Assembly: GCA_963383645.1 (NCBI GenBank)
Contig: OY726558.1
Span: 184,071,634 to 184,135,633, forward strand
Reading direction: 5' to 3'
DNA from: Muscardinus avellanarius
Taxonomy: Eukaryota; Chordata; Mammalia; Rodentia; Gliridae
DNA: 64,000 nt
Shown here: one piece after another, positions 34,141-45,556 of the stretch
Layout: every line of letters begins with the position of its first letter
How positions within the stretch are numbered: the stretch's first letter is position 1
Notes under the pieces: model-generated
Told to the model about the DNA's origin: nothing
The model's input: the letters and a program-made list of their open reading frames with translations, nothing else
Database searches by the model: none
Translations under genes and position numbers: made by a program

Positions 34141-34494
34141 TTCTCTTAATTCCCACACTATTCCCACTTACTGAAATCCTGAAAGCCAGAAAGTGAGTAA
34201 CTTTGACAAGATGATCCACTCACAACCAATTTTTTAAAAAATAGAGGTCACGTGGATCTGGGAATCAGCTGAGAGATGAGGTGAGGTAGTGACAGCTTCT
34301 ATTGCTTTCTGGCCACACAGTTGCAGGGACCCACTGGCCCTTTGCTGTGGATCAGGCCCCAGTTTCAGCCCCACTGTGTGGCAGGCTCTGGGCCCAGCCT
34401 CACTGGCTCCAGGCCCAGCTTGCCACATGGTAGGCTCTGGTCCCTTTCTCAGTGGGCAGGATGTCTACAGATATTCCCATTTTTTCTTCCATAT
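34141..34494 (-). mobile_element. GC-rich non-monomeric segment, probable L1 5'UTR part
   Basis: GC rises sharply from about 34220. Two diverged copies of a GGCAGGCTCTGGGCCC-type unit lie at 34379-34445. Position between ORF2 remnant and tandem units is where the non-repeated 3' part of a monomeric L1 5'UTR would be. No ORF1 was recognised. Family assignment is inference. Confidence 0.45.
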
Positions 34495-36065
34495 TTTTTT
34501 TTCAAGTAGGAGGAAACAGCACACGCCATTTGCAGAAGCTGGGAGCCCGATTCCCTAGAAGCAATGGATTTTATCTCCCCACCAAAAGCAGAGACCCACA
34601 GCCTCACCATGAAGAGTGGGATCTGTTGCTCCAAGCACATCCTGGCTCCTAGCACAGCACAGATGAGCTCAGCAGCCATGAGCGCTGAGGTCTCCCCGAT
34701 GCTCGGTGCAGTGAGCCAGCCTGGCCATACGGGTGGGGCTCCCTCTGACTTGCCCCAGACATTTTTCTTGCATAATATGTTGTCCAGAATTTCTGAGCAT
34801 GTGCGGCAAAAACAGTTTACTTTTAGGGAGATTTATTTAAAAATTCAAGGTTGATTGGATTGGATCTGTCTGCCTCTCTCAAATACTGGCCCCTGCCACT
34901 GCCACCATCTTGGTCCATCTCTAGGAAACTTTTTCTTACATAGCATGTTGTCCAGAATTCCTGAGTGTGTGGGGCAGGAGCAGTCTCTTTCTGATCTCTT
35001 CTGAGATGTCCCTCCAAAAATCACTTTTCTTGCAGTGGCGGGCACCATGATGCTGTCTTACCTCTAATTCCACCATTTTTCACTCTGTCCTATATTTCAG
35101 ATAGGAAGTCATTACTGAAAATGTCTTCCTTTGTTGCCTCAATCAGCTATGAAACCAAAATCTGTTGTCCAGGGTTTCTCAGAAGGATGCATGTCCTATT
35201 CGGCTGCTACCAACCGTCACCTCTGTGGGCGTGGTTGCCACCATCTTCCTCCCTCTTCAATATTTCTTAATAAAAGAAAACAGTATGTGTCTTTTGCAGA
35301 AGTTGGGGGCCCAAGTACTTAGCAGCAAAGGGTTTCATCTCTCCGCCAAGAACAGAGGCCTATAGCTTCACCACGAAGAGCACGTTCTACTGCTCCGAGC
35401 GCACACTGGCCCCCTTTGAGGTGCAGAGGAGCATGGCAGCCAGGAGCACCTTTGTCTCCTGGGATACAAAGCGCTGGCCAGCCTGGCCAAGCAGGGCTCC
35501 ATCTGATGTGCCCCGAACCTTTTTCTTGTATAGTATATTGTCCAGAGTTCCAGAGCATGTGGGGCAGGTTCAGTCTACTTTCGGGGAGATTTCCTCAAAA
35601 ATTCAGTGTAGATTAGATTCAATCTGTCTGCCTCTCCCAAATACTGGCTACCGCTGCTGTCATCATCTTGGTTCTCTTCCTGAGCATTTTTCTTACGTGT
35701 ATGTTGTCCAGAATTCCTGACCATGTGGGTCAGGAGCAGTCTATTTTCAGGGAGATTTCTCCAACAGTTCAAGGCAGGTTGGATTGGATCTGTCTGCCTC
35801 TCAAATACTGGCCACCTCCACTGACACCCCCATCTTGGTCCATCTTTTCTCTCTTATATTTTAGGTAGGAAGTTGTGGCTGGCAATGTCTCTGTATGTTG
35901 TCCCAATCAGATATTAAACCAAAATCTGTTGTCCGGGCTTTCTCAGAGGAATACGTGTCCTATTCAGCCGCTGCCAGCTGTCACCACCACCATCTTCCAC
36001 CCCCCTGTGGCCTTCTTTCTCCTCCTTAAATTTTTTAAAGAAGAAAAAATTATACATGGGTGTCT
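34495..36065 (-). repeat. Two ~760-bp tandem units, probable L1 5'UTR monomers
   Basis: Paired anchors recur at a constant offset: TGCAGAAG at 34531 and 35295 (764), TGTCCAG at 34781 and 35539 (758) and at 34949 and 35705 (756), TCTGTTGTCC at 35161 and 35925 (764). Each unit holds two ~167-bp sub-repeats (TCTGTCTGCCTCTC, then AATACTGGCC). CCATCTT, the core of a YY1 site (AAGATGG on minus), recurs at 34904, 35240, 35663, 35830 and 35990. GC content exceeds the flanks. The short open frames across it are not convincing genes. An alternative is an unrelated satellite or an endogenous retroviral leader. Confidence 0.6.
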
Positions 36066-36400
36066 TTAAGGGAAATGGAAACCACGCATCATAAGGATGG
36101 CAAGGTGGATATGTAACAGCACATTTCGTCTGTTTTAGTCTAGGCTATTTGTCATTTTTATATAAATGTTGAAAAATGTGACACTGCATTTCTTTCATAT
36201 AATGATACCTATTGCTTGCTCCTGCAAGGGCAAAGAATATAATTATTTAGACTACAAAGTCCTTGTTAATGATAAAAATTTCTATTGTCATATAAATAGC
36301 ATACAATCTGGCTGATTTTATCCATCTGGCTCCATGTTTCAACCACATTATTTTCAGGGTCAGGGTTGGAAGAAAACTCTAACTGTATCCCAGAATACCC

Positions 36401-36449
36401 AAGGTTAAACATATCCTCAAGGCTCAAACCAAGGTTAAACATATCCTCA
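36401..36449 (+). repeat. Tandem duplication, 30-bp period
   Basis: AAGGTTAAACATATCCTCA occurs identically at 36401-36419 and 36431-36449. Confidence 0.97.
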
Positions 36450-36503
36450 TGGTGAATTTATCTATCCCACTCCTCCCAAGATACAAAACTAGATGCATGT
36501 ACA

Positions 36504-36509
<6 letters not shown>

Positions 36510-36578
<69 letters not shown>
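36510..36578. repeat. Compound (AT)20-(AG)15 microsatellite
   Basis: Uninterrupted AT run to 36549 passing directly into an AG run to 36578. Confidence 0.98.
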
Positions 36579-36580
<2 letters not shown>

Positions 36581-37230
36581 ATTTAAGAATATTTTTGTAA
36601 TTTTATCCACATGTCTATAATGAGTTTTTTATGCTTAAGGATATTTTTTCTCCTTTTACAAAGGTCAAGCATTCTTTTGTAAGTGTGACTTCCACATTGC
36701 ATTATCAGAAGTTGATTTGTTTTACTTTTCTTACTCTTGTTTGTTTTAATAAGAAGCAGAATGGTTTGACTATATTTGGGTTGCCTTCACTGTACTATTT
36801 CCTTGAAGTAGTGACATTGAGAAAGTCCCATTGTGAAATTTTTATTATAATCTGTGATTCAAGGACTAGAAATGGTCTTTAGCATTTCCGAAGCAAATTG
36901 TTCAAGCAGATTTAATAATAAACTCCATAACCTGGGATTAATAAATAGTCAGAAAATGTTGGGGGCATGTATCAGTCATGTACTAGGAACTAGTCTAATG
37001 GGAAAGTGGTGGGCAAGATAGACCTTATTTCTTTCCATTACGGAACTTTTGCACTAGTGAAATATATCGCCATATAGTCTATACTAATGGCATACACCTG
37101 GAGAGTAAAGATAGATCCTTTATCCTTCCCAGTGGCAAAGAATCCACAGTTTGGGAAAAAGATAAAGGCATTTGATGTCTATAATTTTTCTACTAGTAAT
37201 CATTTTAGTGGTCTTTTAAACCTCAGTGTG

Positions 37231-37463
37231 TGCTGGGCGTGGTGGCACATGCTTGTAATCCCCGTGCTTGGGAGGCGGAGACAGGAGGATAGATCACGCT
37301 GATTTGGAACCAGCCTCGCTGGCTTAAAAGGCCATGTTTCCAAATTAAAAAAATATATAAAATAGGTCTGGGAGTGTAGCCCACAGGTAGAAGGGCTTCC
37401 AGGAACCCCAGTACCACCAAAAATAAAATAAAATAAAATAAAATAAAATAAAATAAAATAAAA
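37231..37463 (+). mobile_element. B1-dID SINE, youngest subfamily, AAAAT tail
   Basis: GCTGGGCGTGGTGGCACATG start, GGGCTTCCAGGAACCCCAGT ID end, then an expanded (AAAAT)n tail at about 37421-37463. Target duplication AAACCTCAGTGTG at 37218-37230 and 37464-37476. Confidence 0.96.
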
Positions 37464-37476
37464 AAACCTCAGTGTG

Positions 37477-38683
37477 TTTATGTATAAAATAGGATAAAAA
37501 AACTATTCTATTCTATATAAAACATAAGTGTTGAGATAATGAGCATAATTTTATTATTCTGTAGCAATAGCATACACTCTCACGATGATTTCTCTACTTA
37601 TATGCTAAACTTTAATATCACAGAGGAGGCACATCTTTATTTTTGAATACCACCCACTTAATTTCCAGATGATGTATGTTAAGCATATGTTGAGAAAGAA
37701 ACATAAACTCTGAATAAGGAATGTAGAGTAGTCATCTTGTCCACAAGACCGGGCTGTAGCGTGAGATTCAGGGCTCCACACATGAGATATGAGATTTCCT
37801 TTTGCTAATAGCAGATACTGAATACTGAAGGAACTGGGCAATCTCACCAGTTTTGCTGAAGGTAGTCATTATGAATAGCCTAAGCTGTGTGCGCATAATT
37901 ATGACATGTCTGCCTATCTCAATATTCTGCTGGAGGAAACAGAATAGAAATATTCAAAGATAAAAATTAATTACCTAAAGGAACTCTCGCTATATATATA
38001 TTTCAAATACAAAATTTCAAGATTTACTCAAAAAAATTAAAATTAATACTAGCAAAAAGATAAGCTTGAGATAAACTCTATATTATCTCCAGGAATAAGT
38101 TTTGCAAAGAATTCTCATGTAAGCCGTATTCATGGGGCACAGGAAAATCCTGATTTTTATGATTTATATTATATACTATAATTTTCATAGGGCAAGGTAT
38201 AGAAATGGTAACATACCACAAATAAACAGGTATTAAAAGTAATTAGATGAGATAAAGCTATTACTATTGTTTAAAATCTGAAATATGTAAAAAGTTATTT
38301 AAATCTTAAAGTACTTTCACTTTTGAAATTTGGTTTTCTATTGAAATTATATCTTAAAGACCATTTCAGGACAAGCAGTTTTCAATGTCTATGCTAAAAC
38401 TTTATATTCTGTATTTAAAATATCTCAAGATCCATCAGGGAAAAAATATAATATGTGTATTTCAGTCAAATGCTCATATTAATATTATATGTTACAAATG
38501 TTTTTTAGGAGAGACATTGAATTACTCTTGGGTCGTTTTTATTGATACACAAGATTTTCAAATACCTAAAATACTTACTTTCAAAAATATTTTCTCAAAT
38601 AGAGAAAACACTGGCATCCTAATTCTATTATATTTTAAATTTTAAAAATAAACTCACCATATTTCAATCTCTTAAAAAAGATA
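37477..38683. other. Unique AT-rich sequence
   Basis: No repeat family or exon recognised. Confidence 0.42.
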
Positions 38684-38904
38684 AAATATGCACACTTGTT
38701 ATCCTAGTATCTGGGCATCTGAGACAGGAAGATCCTAGGTTTTAGGCCAGCCTGAGCTAATTAGTGAGGCCCTCCATAACTTAGTGAGATCCTGCTTCAA
38801 AAAAAAGAATAAAAAATAGGGTTGGGAGTGTAGGTTGGAGGTAGAATGCCTCTGAGTTTAATCACCAGTACCAAAAAATATAAGTAAGTAAGTAAGTAAG
38901 TAAG

Positions 38905-38943
<39 letters not shown>

Positions 38944-38945
38944 AA
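38684..38945 (+). mobile_element. B1-dID SINE with TAAG/TAAA tail
   Basis: First bases of the B1 half are missing (starts near ATGCACACTTGTTATCCTAG). ID half GGTTGGGAGTGTAGGTTGG. The tail has turned into a (TAAG)n(TAAA)n microsatellite at 38881-38945. Confidence 0.9.
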
Positions 38946-39160
38946 TTGCCAAGTATGGTGGCTCACACTTTTAATCTCAGTACTTGGAAGGCTGAGACAG
39001 GAGGATCGCAGGTTTCTGGCCAGCCTCAGCTACCTAGAGAGGCCCTCTGCTACTTAGTAAGACCTGTTTCAAATTGAAAAGTGAATAAAAAATAAGGTTT
39101 GGGGTTTGGCTCAGAGGTAGAATGTTCCTGGGTTCAATCCTCAGTACTGCAAGAAAAAGA
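38946..39160 (+). mobile_element. Second B1-dID SINE directly behind the first
   Basis: Begins TTGCCAAGTATGGTGGCTCA and ends with GTTCAATCCTCAGTACTGC and an A-rich tail. It sits immediately after the A-rich tail of the preceding copy in the same orientation. Confidence 0.92.
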
Positions 39161-39685
39161 ATAATCATTGTGAAATTTACATAAGTATATGGTTACTTTA
39201 TGTCATATTATATCACATATATGCATAATGAATTTATATATAACTATACATCACTCTATATTGTTAAAATATTGATTAGGCCAAAAGTTGTTTTTTCCCA
39301 GATATTTACTGCCCCATTAACTGTCAGTCACTTCATCTTTCAACTTAGATTCTTAACACAAATGAAAATTTTCTAAAAATTCCTAATATTTTCCTAATAT
39401 TCCTAATATTTCTAATTTGTTCCTAAAATTCTCTGCAACTTCAGGATCCTGTGTGCTGTGATATTTTCTTGAATATACAACAAGTGTCTCTAAATCAATA
39501 CACATCAAACTCTGCTCATTCTCTTTTCCCCCAAACTTGAACTTCTCAGATCTCCACATTAAGAACTGTACCACTGAGTGACTTGGCATTAAGTAAGTTT
39601 CCTTCCCCTTCAATACCCCCACATCTATCGTTCATCCTGCTTAGCAATTCTAAAATCCAATACCTACACCTGGTTACCTAATTTG
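39161..39685. other. Unique AT-rich sequence
   Basis: Small internal CCTAATATT repeats at 39383-39412. Nothing else recognised. Confidence 0.4.
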
Positions 39686-39800
39686 CAAAACCAGTGCAGA
39701 ATGAAAGTGTGGAACTCCTTGTTCAAAATCACTTAAAAATCTCTACACTGACATTCAGCACATTATACTCAACGTGTGTCCTTCTGAGCATGGCGGCCTC
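39686..39800. repeat. Possible ancient mammalian repeat
   Basis: ATTTGCAAAACCAGTGCAGA, ATGAAAGTGTGGAACTCCTT, GTTCAAAATCACTTAAAAAT and CCTTCTGAGCATGG resemble an old interspersed repeat that I cannot name with confidence. Confidence 0.3.
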
Positions 39801-39984
39801 TCTGAGCTCTCTAGATTGCATGTCCAGGAAGTCTTCTCTTCCATTTGGTCTTACATAAATTCTCTGCTATTATAGGACTGTTGTCCTTGACACAACTCCC
39901 TCTGCATTCATTATGTCTATCCTTGCTTCACTTCCATAGTGTCCTGTATCTGAGTTTTCACCTTCAGCCCCTTCAACTTATTGG

Positions 39985-40145
39985 AGTGGAGGATTGTATC
40001 ATGGAGGACTGTGCTACACATTTTAAAATGTTCAGTGTCATCCTTGGTCTCTACTAATGAGATGTCACCATTACCCTTTCCCTCTTTAAACAATGAAAAT
40101 TATAAAACATGCCCTTAGACATTTCTATAATGGGAAAATGGTCAT
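39985..40145 (+). mobile_element. hAT-Charlie relic (MER5/MER20-like)
   Basis: AAAATGTTCAGTGTCATCCT, TTGGTCTCTACTAATGAGAT, AGACATTTCTATAATGGG match, in order, the GCAGCATCCCTGGCCTCTAC ... CAGACATTGCCAAATG body of a common non-autonomous hAT element. No intact terminal repeats. Confidence 0.6.
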
Positions 40146-40821
40146 TCATGGAAAAACTACTACTATGTATGGTCAGAGTCCACTTTGCAAAGTATAGATG
40201 TTTTATGCCTAAAACTTCCAAGGAACTCTCAAACTATAGATTAAATACAAAGTCTTCATAATATTATTTAAGGCTTGCCATACTTTTTATATTACTTATT
40301 AAATACAATATAATAGAACTTGTATGCCAATGTTTTCTCTATTTGAGAAAGTTTTATTTAAAAGTAACTATTGTAGGTATTTGGAAGTCTATGTTTAATT
40401 AAAAAAAGAAATTTAATGTTTCTCCTAAAAGAGACATATTTTGTTACCTATAATATTAGTAAGTAAGAGCATGTGGCTGAAATACTGATATTTTATTTAT
40501 TTTTTTCCTGGTGAACCTCTAAGTCTAACTCAAATTTAATCATTGCCAAATGCCTTAGTTTTATTCACATGCTACTTAATTTCTGTTATTATACTTAATA
40601 TTTCTAATTACATATTCCTGCTACTTATCTCTCCCCTTATCCCCGACTCCTGATTTATAAATTGTTAAGGTTAATACAGCCTATCACCTTCTTTAATGGA
40701 GTCTTGCCCTTCCTTACTCTCGTCCACAAAGGACTGATCCTTTCTGCCTTATTCTTTTCCTGCTTTATGTTGTGCCTACATGCACAGTGTGCCATTGTGC
40801 TGTTTCTAAACCTAAGTGACT
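40146..40821. other. Unique AT-rich sequence
   Basis: Nothing recognised. Confidence 0.4.
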
Positions 40822-40836
40822 AAAGAGGTTGAAGTT

Positions 40837-41060
40837 GAGCTGGGCAGGGTGGTGCATACTTGTAATCTCAGTTCTCGGGAGGCTGAAACAGGTTCGCAGC
40901 CCACCTCAGCTACTTAGTGAGGACCTCCACAACTGAGTGAGACCCTATTTCAAAGTAAAGAATACAAAATAGGGGTGAGGTAAAACTCAAAGGTAGAATA
41001 CCTCTAAGTTCAATCCCCAGTAACAATATAAATAAATTAATTAATTAATAATAAGAAATA
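40837..41060 (+). mobile_element. B1-dID SINE, sense
   Basis: GAGCTGGGCAGGGTGGTGCA start; tail ATAAATAAATTAATTAATTA. Short flanking direct repeat TTGAAGTT at 40829-40836 and again just after the tail. Confidence 0.9.
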
Positions 41061-41117
41061 AGAGTGATTGAAGTTTTCAGTCCTTTAAGTCACTTCAACA
41101 AATTAAGTGAAAGAATG

Positions 41118-41378
41118 CAACTCTTGACAAAGAAGGAGAAACCACAGATGAGCAAATAAGGTGACCTAACTGAGGAGGACGGAGGAGAAGAGGGAAATTT
41201 CCTAATATACATGATGTACATTCAGAAACATATCAAAGTCAGTTACTAAGCGACACATGAGAGGGAGAGAAGGGGGAGGGAATGGGCTGAATGAGTGATG
41301 TGCACATGTCTGCCTGTACTAGCTTAAACGTCATTAAGATGCATAACTAAAATGCACCAATAAAAAATTTTTAAAAAT
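41118..41378 (+). mobile_element. L1 3' UTR, 5'-truncated
   Basis: GACAAAGAAGGAGAAACCAC, GAGCAAATAAGGTGACCTAA, ATACATGATGTACATTCAGA, ATGCACCAATAAAAAATTTT: sense 3' UTR. Confidence 0.9.
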
Positions 41379-42500
41379 GGGTCCATCTTTGGTAACATTA
41401 TATTGAGACAATCAAATTGTCTCTGGAGTCTATGTTCATATATGAAGGTGTTTCAAATGGAAAAAAGTGTCTTGTTATGTCTCTTATGTCATTCTTAAAT
41501 GGTTATTGAACTGATTTTCTTGTAGAAAATAGGCTTGTAGCCTATTTCATTATTCAAGTCTATATATTCTGGAAAACTTGGGAAAATAATTGTACTTATT
41601 TTTATTTCTGGGAGGTAGCACATGACTTAACACATTCTAGGCATTGTTTTCAGAAAGGAAGAAAAAAAAGAGAGAAGAGAGATACAGAGAGAAAAAGGTA
41701 GAGACGAAGGCAAGGAATAAGAGAAAGAATAGGGGGAAAGAAGAAGAAGTTCTGGTTCTCTCCACATATGGACTGCGGATTAGGACTTAGGCACCAGTCC
41801 TTGCATTTAATATCTACCATGTTCATATACAAACTCTTCCTTATTATTAGGGTCATCACCAATACATTAATAAGTGTAAAGATAAAAACATACATTGGAT
41901 GCTTTTGAGATGACTTCTACAGAATAATGTTGATGGACATACATACTTGGTGTGTGCTCATTTTGGGTTTTACTAACGCTGTTTTTTGTCTTATTTTTCA
42001 CTTATTTTTGGGTCCCATGCGATGTTTAAATTTGTGTAGACATCATATAATTTGCAAGTCAGGGTAAATATATCCAGTTCTTCAATTGTTTATAATTTCT
42101 CTGTGGGGAATAGATATGTTTCTTCAAATTTTTTAAAATATACAATACATTGTCATTATCTCGACTCTCAATACTATGTGATGGAACACTAGAACTTATT
42201 TCTCCTGTGAACTTATTACTTGTTGAACATCATTTTCCTGTCCCACTCTATACCTATCCATCCAATATTAATTGTCATTTAAGGGCTTCTAGCTTAATAG
42301 GCTTGGATATATGCATAGATGCGATGTATAATATAAACTTTGCCCAGCAAAAGAAAAATACTGTACTTAACAACAACAACAAAAGTTGTGGGTGTGAAGC
42401 AACTTTGTTAAAGTCGTCTAATTTAATTGAAAACATAATTTCCAGTTTATTTAGCAAAAAAAAAAAATGTGACCAAAGTAATCACATGCAGGTATAACAT
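41379..42500. other. Unique sequence with a purine-rich tract
   Basis: 41652-41750 is almost all A and G on plus. The plus 115-codon frame at 42150-42497 runs into the next SINE flank and has no known domain. Confidence 0.42.
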
Positions 42501-42513
42501 CCCACATAATTTT

Positions 42514-42750
42514 TTTTTTTTTTTTTTTGGTGGTACTGGGGTGGAACCCAGAGGCTTTCTACCTCTGGGCTATACTCCCAGACCTATTTTATACTTTATT
42601 TGGAAACAGGGTCTCACTAAGTTGCTAAGGGTCTCACTAAGTTGCTAAGAGCCTCACTAAGTAGCTGAGGCTGGATTCGAACCTGTGCGATCCTTCTGTC
42701 TCAGTCTCCCAAGCATGGGGATTACAAGCGTGGGCCACCATGCCCGGCTC
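42514..42750 (-). mobile_element. B1-dID SINE, intermediate, internal triplication
   Basis: Antisense dimer flanked by CCCACATAATTT (42501-42512) and CCCACATAATTTT (42751-42763). Its B1 half carries GTCTCACTAAGTTGCTAAG twice, then a third related copy ending AAGTAGCTGAGG, so it is longer than its relatives. Confidence 0.95.
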
Positions 42751-42763
42751 CCCACATAATTTT

Positions 42764-43396
42764 AATAATACCCAGACACACGTCCTACAATGGTGGACAT
42801 GCTGTTAAGGAATGAGAGGGAATTTTGTGACTAGTGTTTGAGATATGTCCTTCACTGCTGGGTTCACATAAGATTTCCAAATCACTGTTCCTCATGATTA
42901 CACTTTGATTATGAATTTAAATCTCTTGAAGTCCATCTGTTCATCAAAGAGTAATTTACCGTCATATCCAGTAGTGACAACATATTCCTTTCCCTTACTT
43001 CTGACCTTGTTTTTGGCACAGAGGAAGTTGCTTCAAATATGACAAATTTTTCTCAGACAGCTGACGATTGTTCACTGTAGCCAAATGAGAAATCTGTTGC
43101 AGGGAATAGACAGGCTGGTTGCACCAAATATTTTACCATTCTCCAATGTTCTTTTGAATGCATTTATTATTTCTCAGAATTTTCTTGCTGTATTTAATAA
43201 TTTTCTGCCTCTATGGTCTGTTAGTTCTATGAAATTCATACATCAGAGCAGTGATGACTTTTAATATATAACCTGTGTCTCAGGCATGTTTAATTATTTT
43301 TTAAAAATTGAAATTCCACTTTTTTCTTTATCATGTCTCTCTAGTTTAAAACTTCTAGTGAGTTATAACTTTATGTTAAGGAAAAAGGAGGGGGGG
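42764..43396. other. Unique sequence
   Basis: Nothing recognised. Confidence 0.4.
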
Positions 43397-43508
<112 letters not shown>

Positions 43509-43739
43509 TACTAACTTAGGAAAGAGAATCATCATTCCACCACATATTTCTTGAGGATGAAGGCCAAGTTATAATTTTAACTTTACATCTCTATCATAAA
43601 GCAAAACAACTAGTAAAATTTAAATTAAAAAATTCAGGAACAATACTTGAAACATTTTTAGGAGGAGAATTGTATATTTACTCCTTAAGAATGAACCATG
43701 GAGTGAAGGAGGGCCCTTGTTTCATCATCCGGATCCAGT

Positions 43740-44130
43740 GTTCTCCCCTCTAATGTAGGATCAGAAGGTGTGGTGGCCCAACATGGAGTCACAATGCCTG
43801 GGTCTTTCATCTACCTTCTCATCCTCAGATAGGCATTGTGACATTTCACATCATCACAAGAACAAGGGTGAATACAGTACAAGATATTTTGAGAGAGAGA
43901 TAATACATTCACATTATTTTCTTATAGCATGCTATTAAAATCAGTCTATTTTACTTTAGATATTATCAATCTCTTATTGTGCTCAATTTATTAATTAAAC
44001 TTTATCTGAATTATGAATATAATAGAAAACCATAGTAGCTATATACAAGAGTTGGTATTATCTGTGGTTCCAGGTATCCTTTGGGGGTCTTGGCATATAG
44101 CCCCATTTCCCCAAAACAATTGGGAACTAG
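43740..44130 (+). mobile_element. Tigger-type DNA transposon relic
   Basis: CATTTCACATCATCACAAGA, ACAAGGGTGAATACAGTACA, AGATATTTTGAGAGAGAGAT, AATCTCTTATTGTGCTCAAT, TTAAACTTTATCTGAATTAT, TCTGTGGTTCCAGGTATCCT and TTTGGGGGTCTTGGCATATA all follow the order of a mammalian Tigger/MER2-like (TcMar) element. Non-autonomous; transposase not seen. Confidence 0.72.
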
Positions 44131-44868
44131 GACATAGACAACTAATCCAGGTTTTCATATAATCTCCATTTAAACATGTAATAATAATAATAATACATCT
44201 TTAAAATTATTACTTTTCAACTACATTTTCATAATATCACTTATGATATTTTGGATATTAAAATGACAAATTTTGTATCATATTTTTATTATAATGCCTG
44301 TAAAAGGTAGTATGGATTTGTTAAATTTTATGCCTCTTCACTAAAGTCATTACATTTAAAAGGCATAAAAGTATAGAGTGTGCAAAGTATATATTATAAA
44401 AAGCATAAAACTTATAAAGTAATTGAATGTACAAGGTATACATAGAACTGAAATGTAAGGTCACTCTCTCCCTTCCTTTCTTTTTTCTCTCTTATTCCTT
44501 TTCTTTCTTCACAGTAAAATTAAGTATTTGATATGTGCTAGTCTTTTTGCCATGTGTCAAATGCATAAATAATCATCTCCATCTTGTGTGCTTTTATGTC
44601 CTAGTGAATATTAAGAAAAAAAAAACCCTGAGTCCTTTTATGACATTAAAGGAGCTATAAAGTAGTGCTGCCTAGAGAATAACTGAATGCTCAATTATGT
44701 GGCTCACTAAAAATATAGTCATTATTCCCACAAGGGAAAGAAAAATCAAAATTTGCTATTGGAAGAGGGTGGGAGTTGGAGATTTGAGGGCTGGCAAGTG
44801 TTCAAGGAAATGGAGATGGACTGAAGAAGACTAGAAGTCATGATTGAGGTAGAAGGCAAATATTAGAA
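44131..44868. other. Unique AT-rich sequence
   Basis: Nothing recognised apart from a pyrimidine-rich patch at 44463-44512. Confidence 0.4.
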
Positions 44869-44877
44869 GCTGGGCGT

Positions 44878-45052
44878 GGTGGCACACGCTTGTAATCCCA
44901 GCATTTGGGAGGCTGAGACAGGAGGATTGTGGTTCACAGCCTCAGCTACTTACTGAGACCCGTTGCAACTCAGTGAGACCCTGTTTCAAAGTAAAGAATA
45001 AAAAATAGGGCTAGGGGTTAGCTCGAAGGTCGAATGCCCAGTACTGAAAAAA
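44878..45052 (+). mobile_element. B1-dID SINE, sense, small ID deletion
   Basis: GCTGGGCGTGGTGGCACACG start. The ID half is shortened to TCGAATGCCCAGTACTG. Flanking AATATTAGAA and AAATTAGAGAA are a possible target duplication. Confidence 0.92.
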
Positions 45053-45062
45053 AAATTAGAGA

Positions 45063-45556
45063 ATGCATGAAAGTAGCAAAGACCATGGGTTAGAGCAAGA
45101 AACACAATCCTCAGGGACCCTGGATCCCAGGTAGAAGCCCCTCGAATGTGAGAGGAGACACTGGACTATATAAGGTGGCATAGTAACCGTAGTGTTTTCT
45201 AGATTGAGATTCAAGATGTATTTCAGAAAAGGCATTAGGATTTAGAAGAGTAGCTGGATACTATGAAAGAAATATGAGTGAAAGGTAGAGGTGTTTCAAA
45301 GGAAGAAGCATCGAATCTTAAAAACAAACCAGTAAGATTTCCTCTATGAACCAGTCGACCCGTTCTTCATTTTTCTAGAAAGCAATAGTAAAGAAGAATG
45401 AAAAAAAAAATAACTATATGCAAACTCTCTTTGTAAAACTAAGTAAAAGGTACCCTCTGTAGACTCACAAATGCAGGTAAGATGCTAAGGCAAAAACATA
45501 GAAGAAAAAACTAAAAATATTGAGAATTGTGGGGGGGGAGCAGAAAAATCTATTAA
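45063..45556. other. Unclassified sequence
   Basis: No gene or clear repeat landmark; could be an extension of the neighbouring LINE. Confidence 0.35.

Larger units (their letters stand above)
36066..37217. other. Unique AT-rich sequence
   Basis: Contains a 30-bp tandem duplication (36401-36449) and a compound AT-AG microsatellite. No exon recognised; the plus 83-codon frame at 36631-36882 has no known domain. Confidence 0.45.

Noticed and set aside
34289..35868. Cluster of short open frames (60-99 codons) in GC-rich DNA
   Set aside because: They overlap on both strands inside a tandem repeat, so openness reflects low stop-codon density. No start context or domain supports a gene.
38881..38945. 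CRISPR-like or satellite array
   Set aside because: Simple TAAG/TAAA microsatellite grown from a SINE tail; there are no spacers and the genome is a mammal's.
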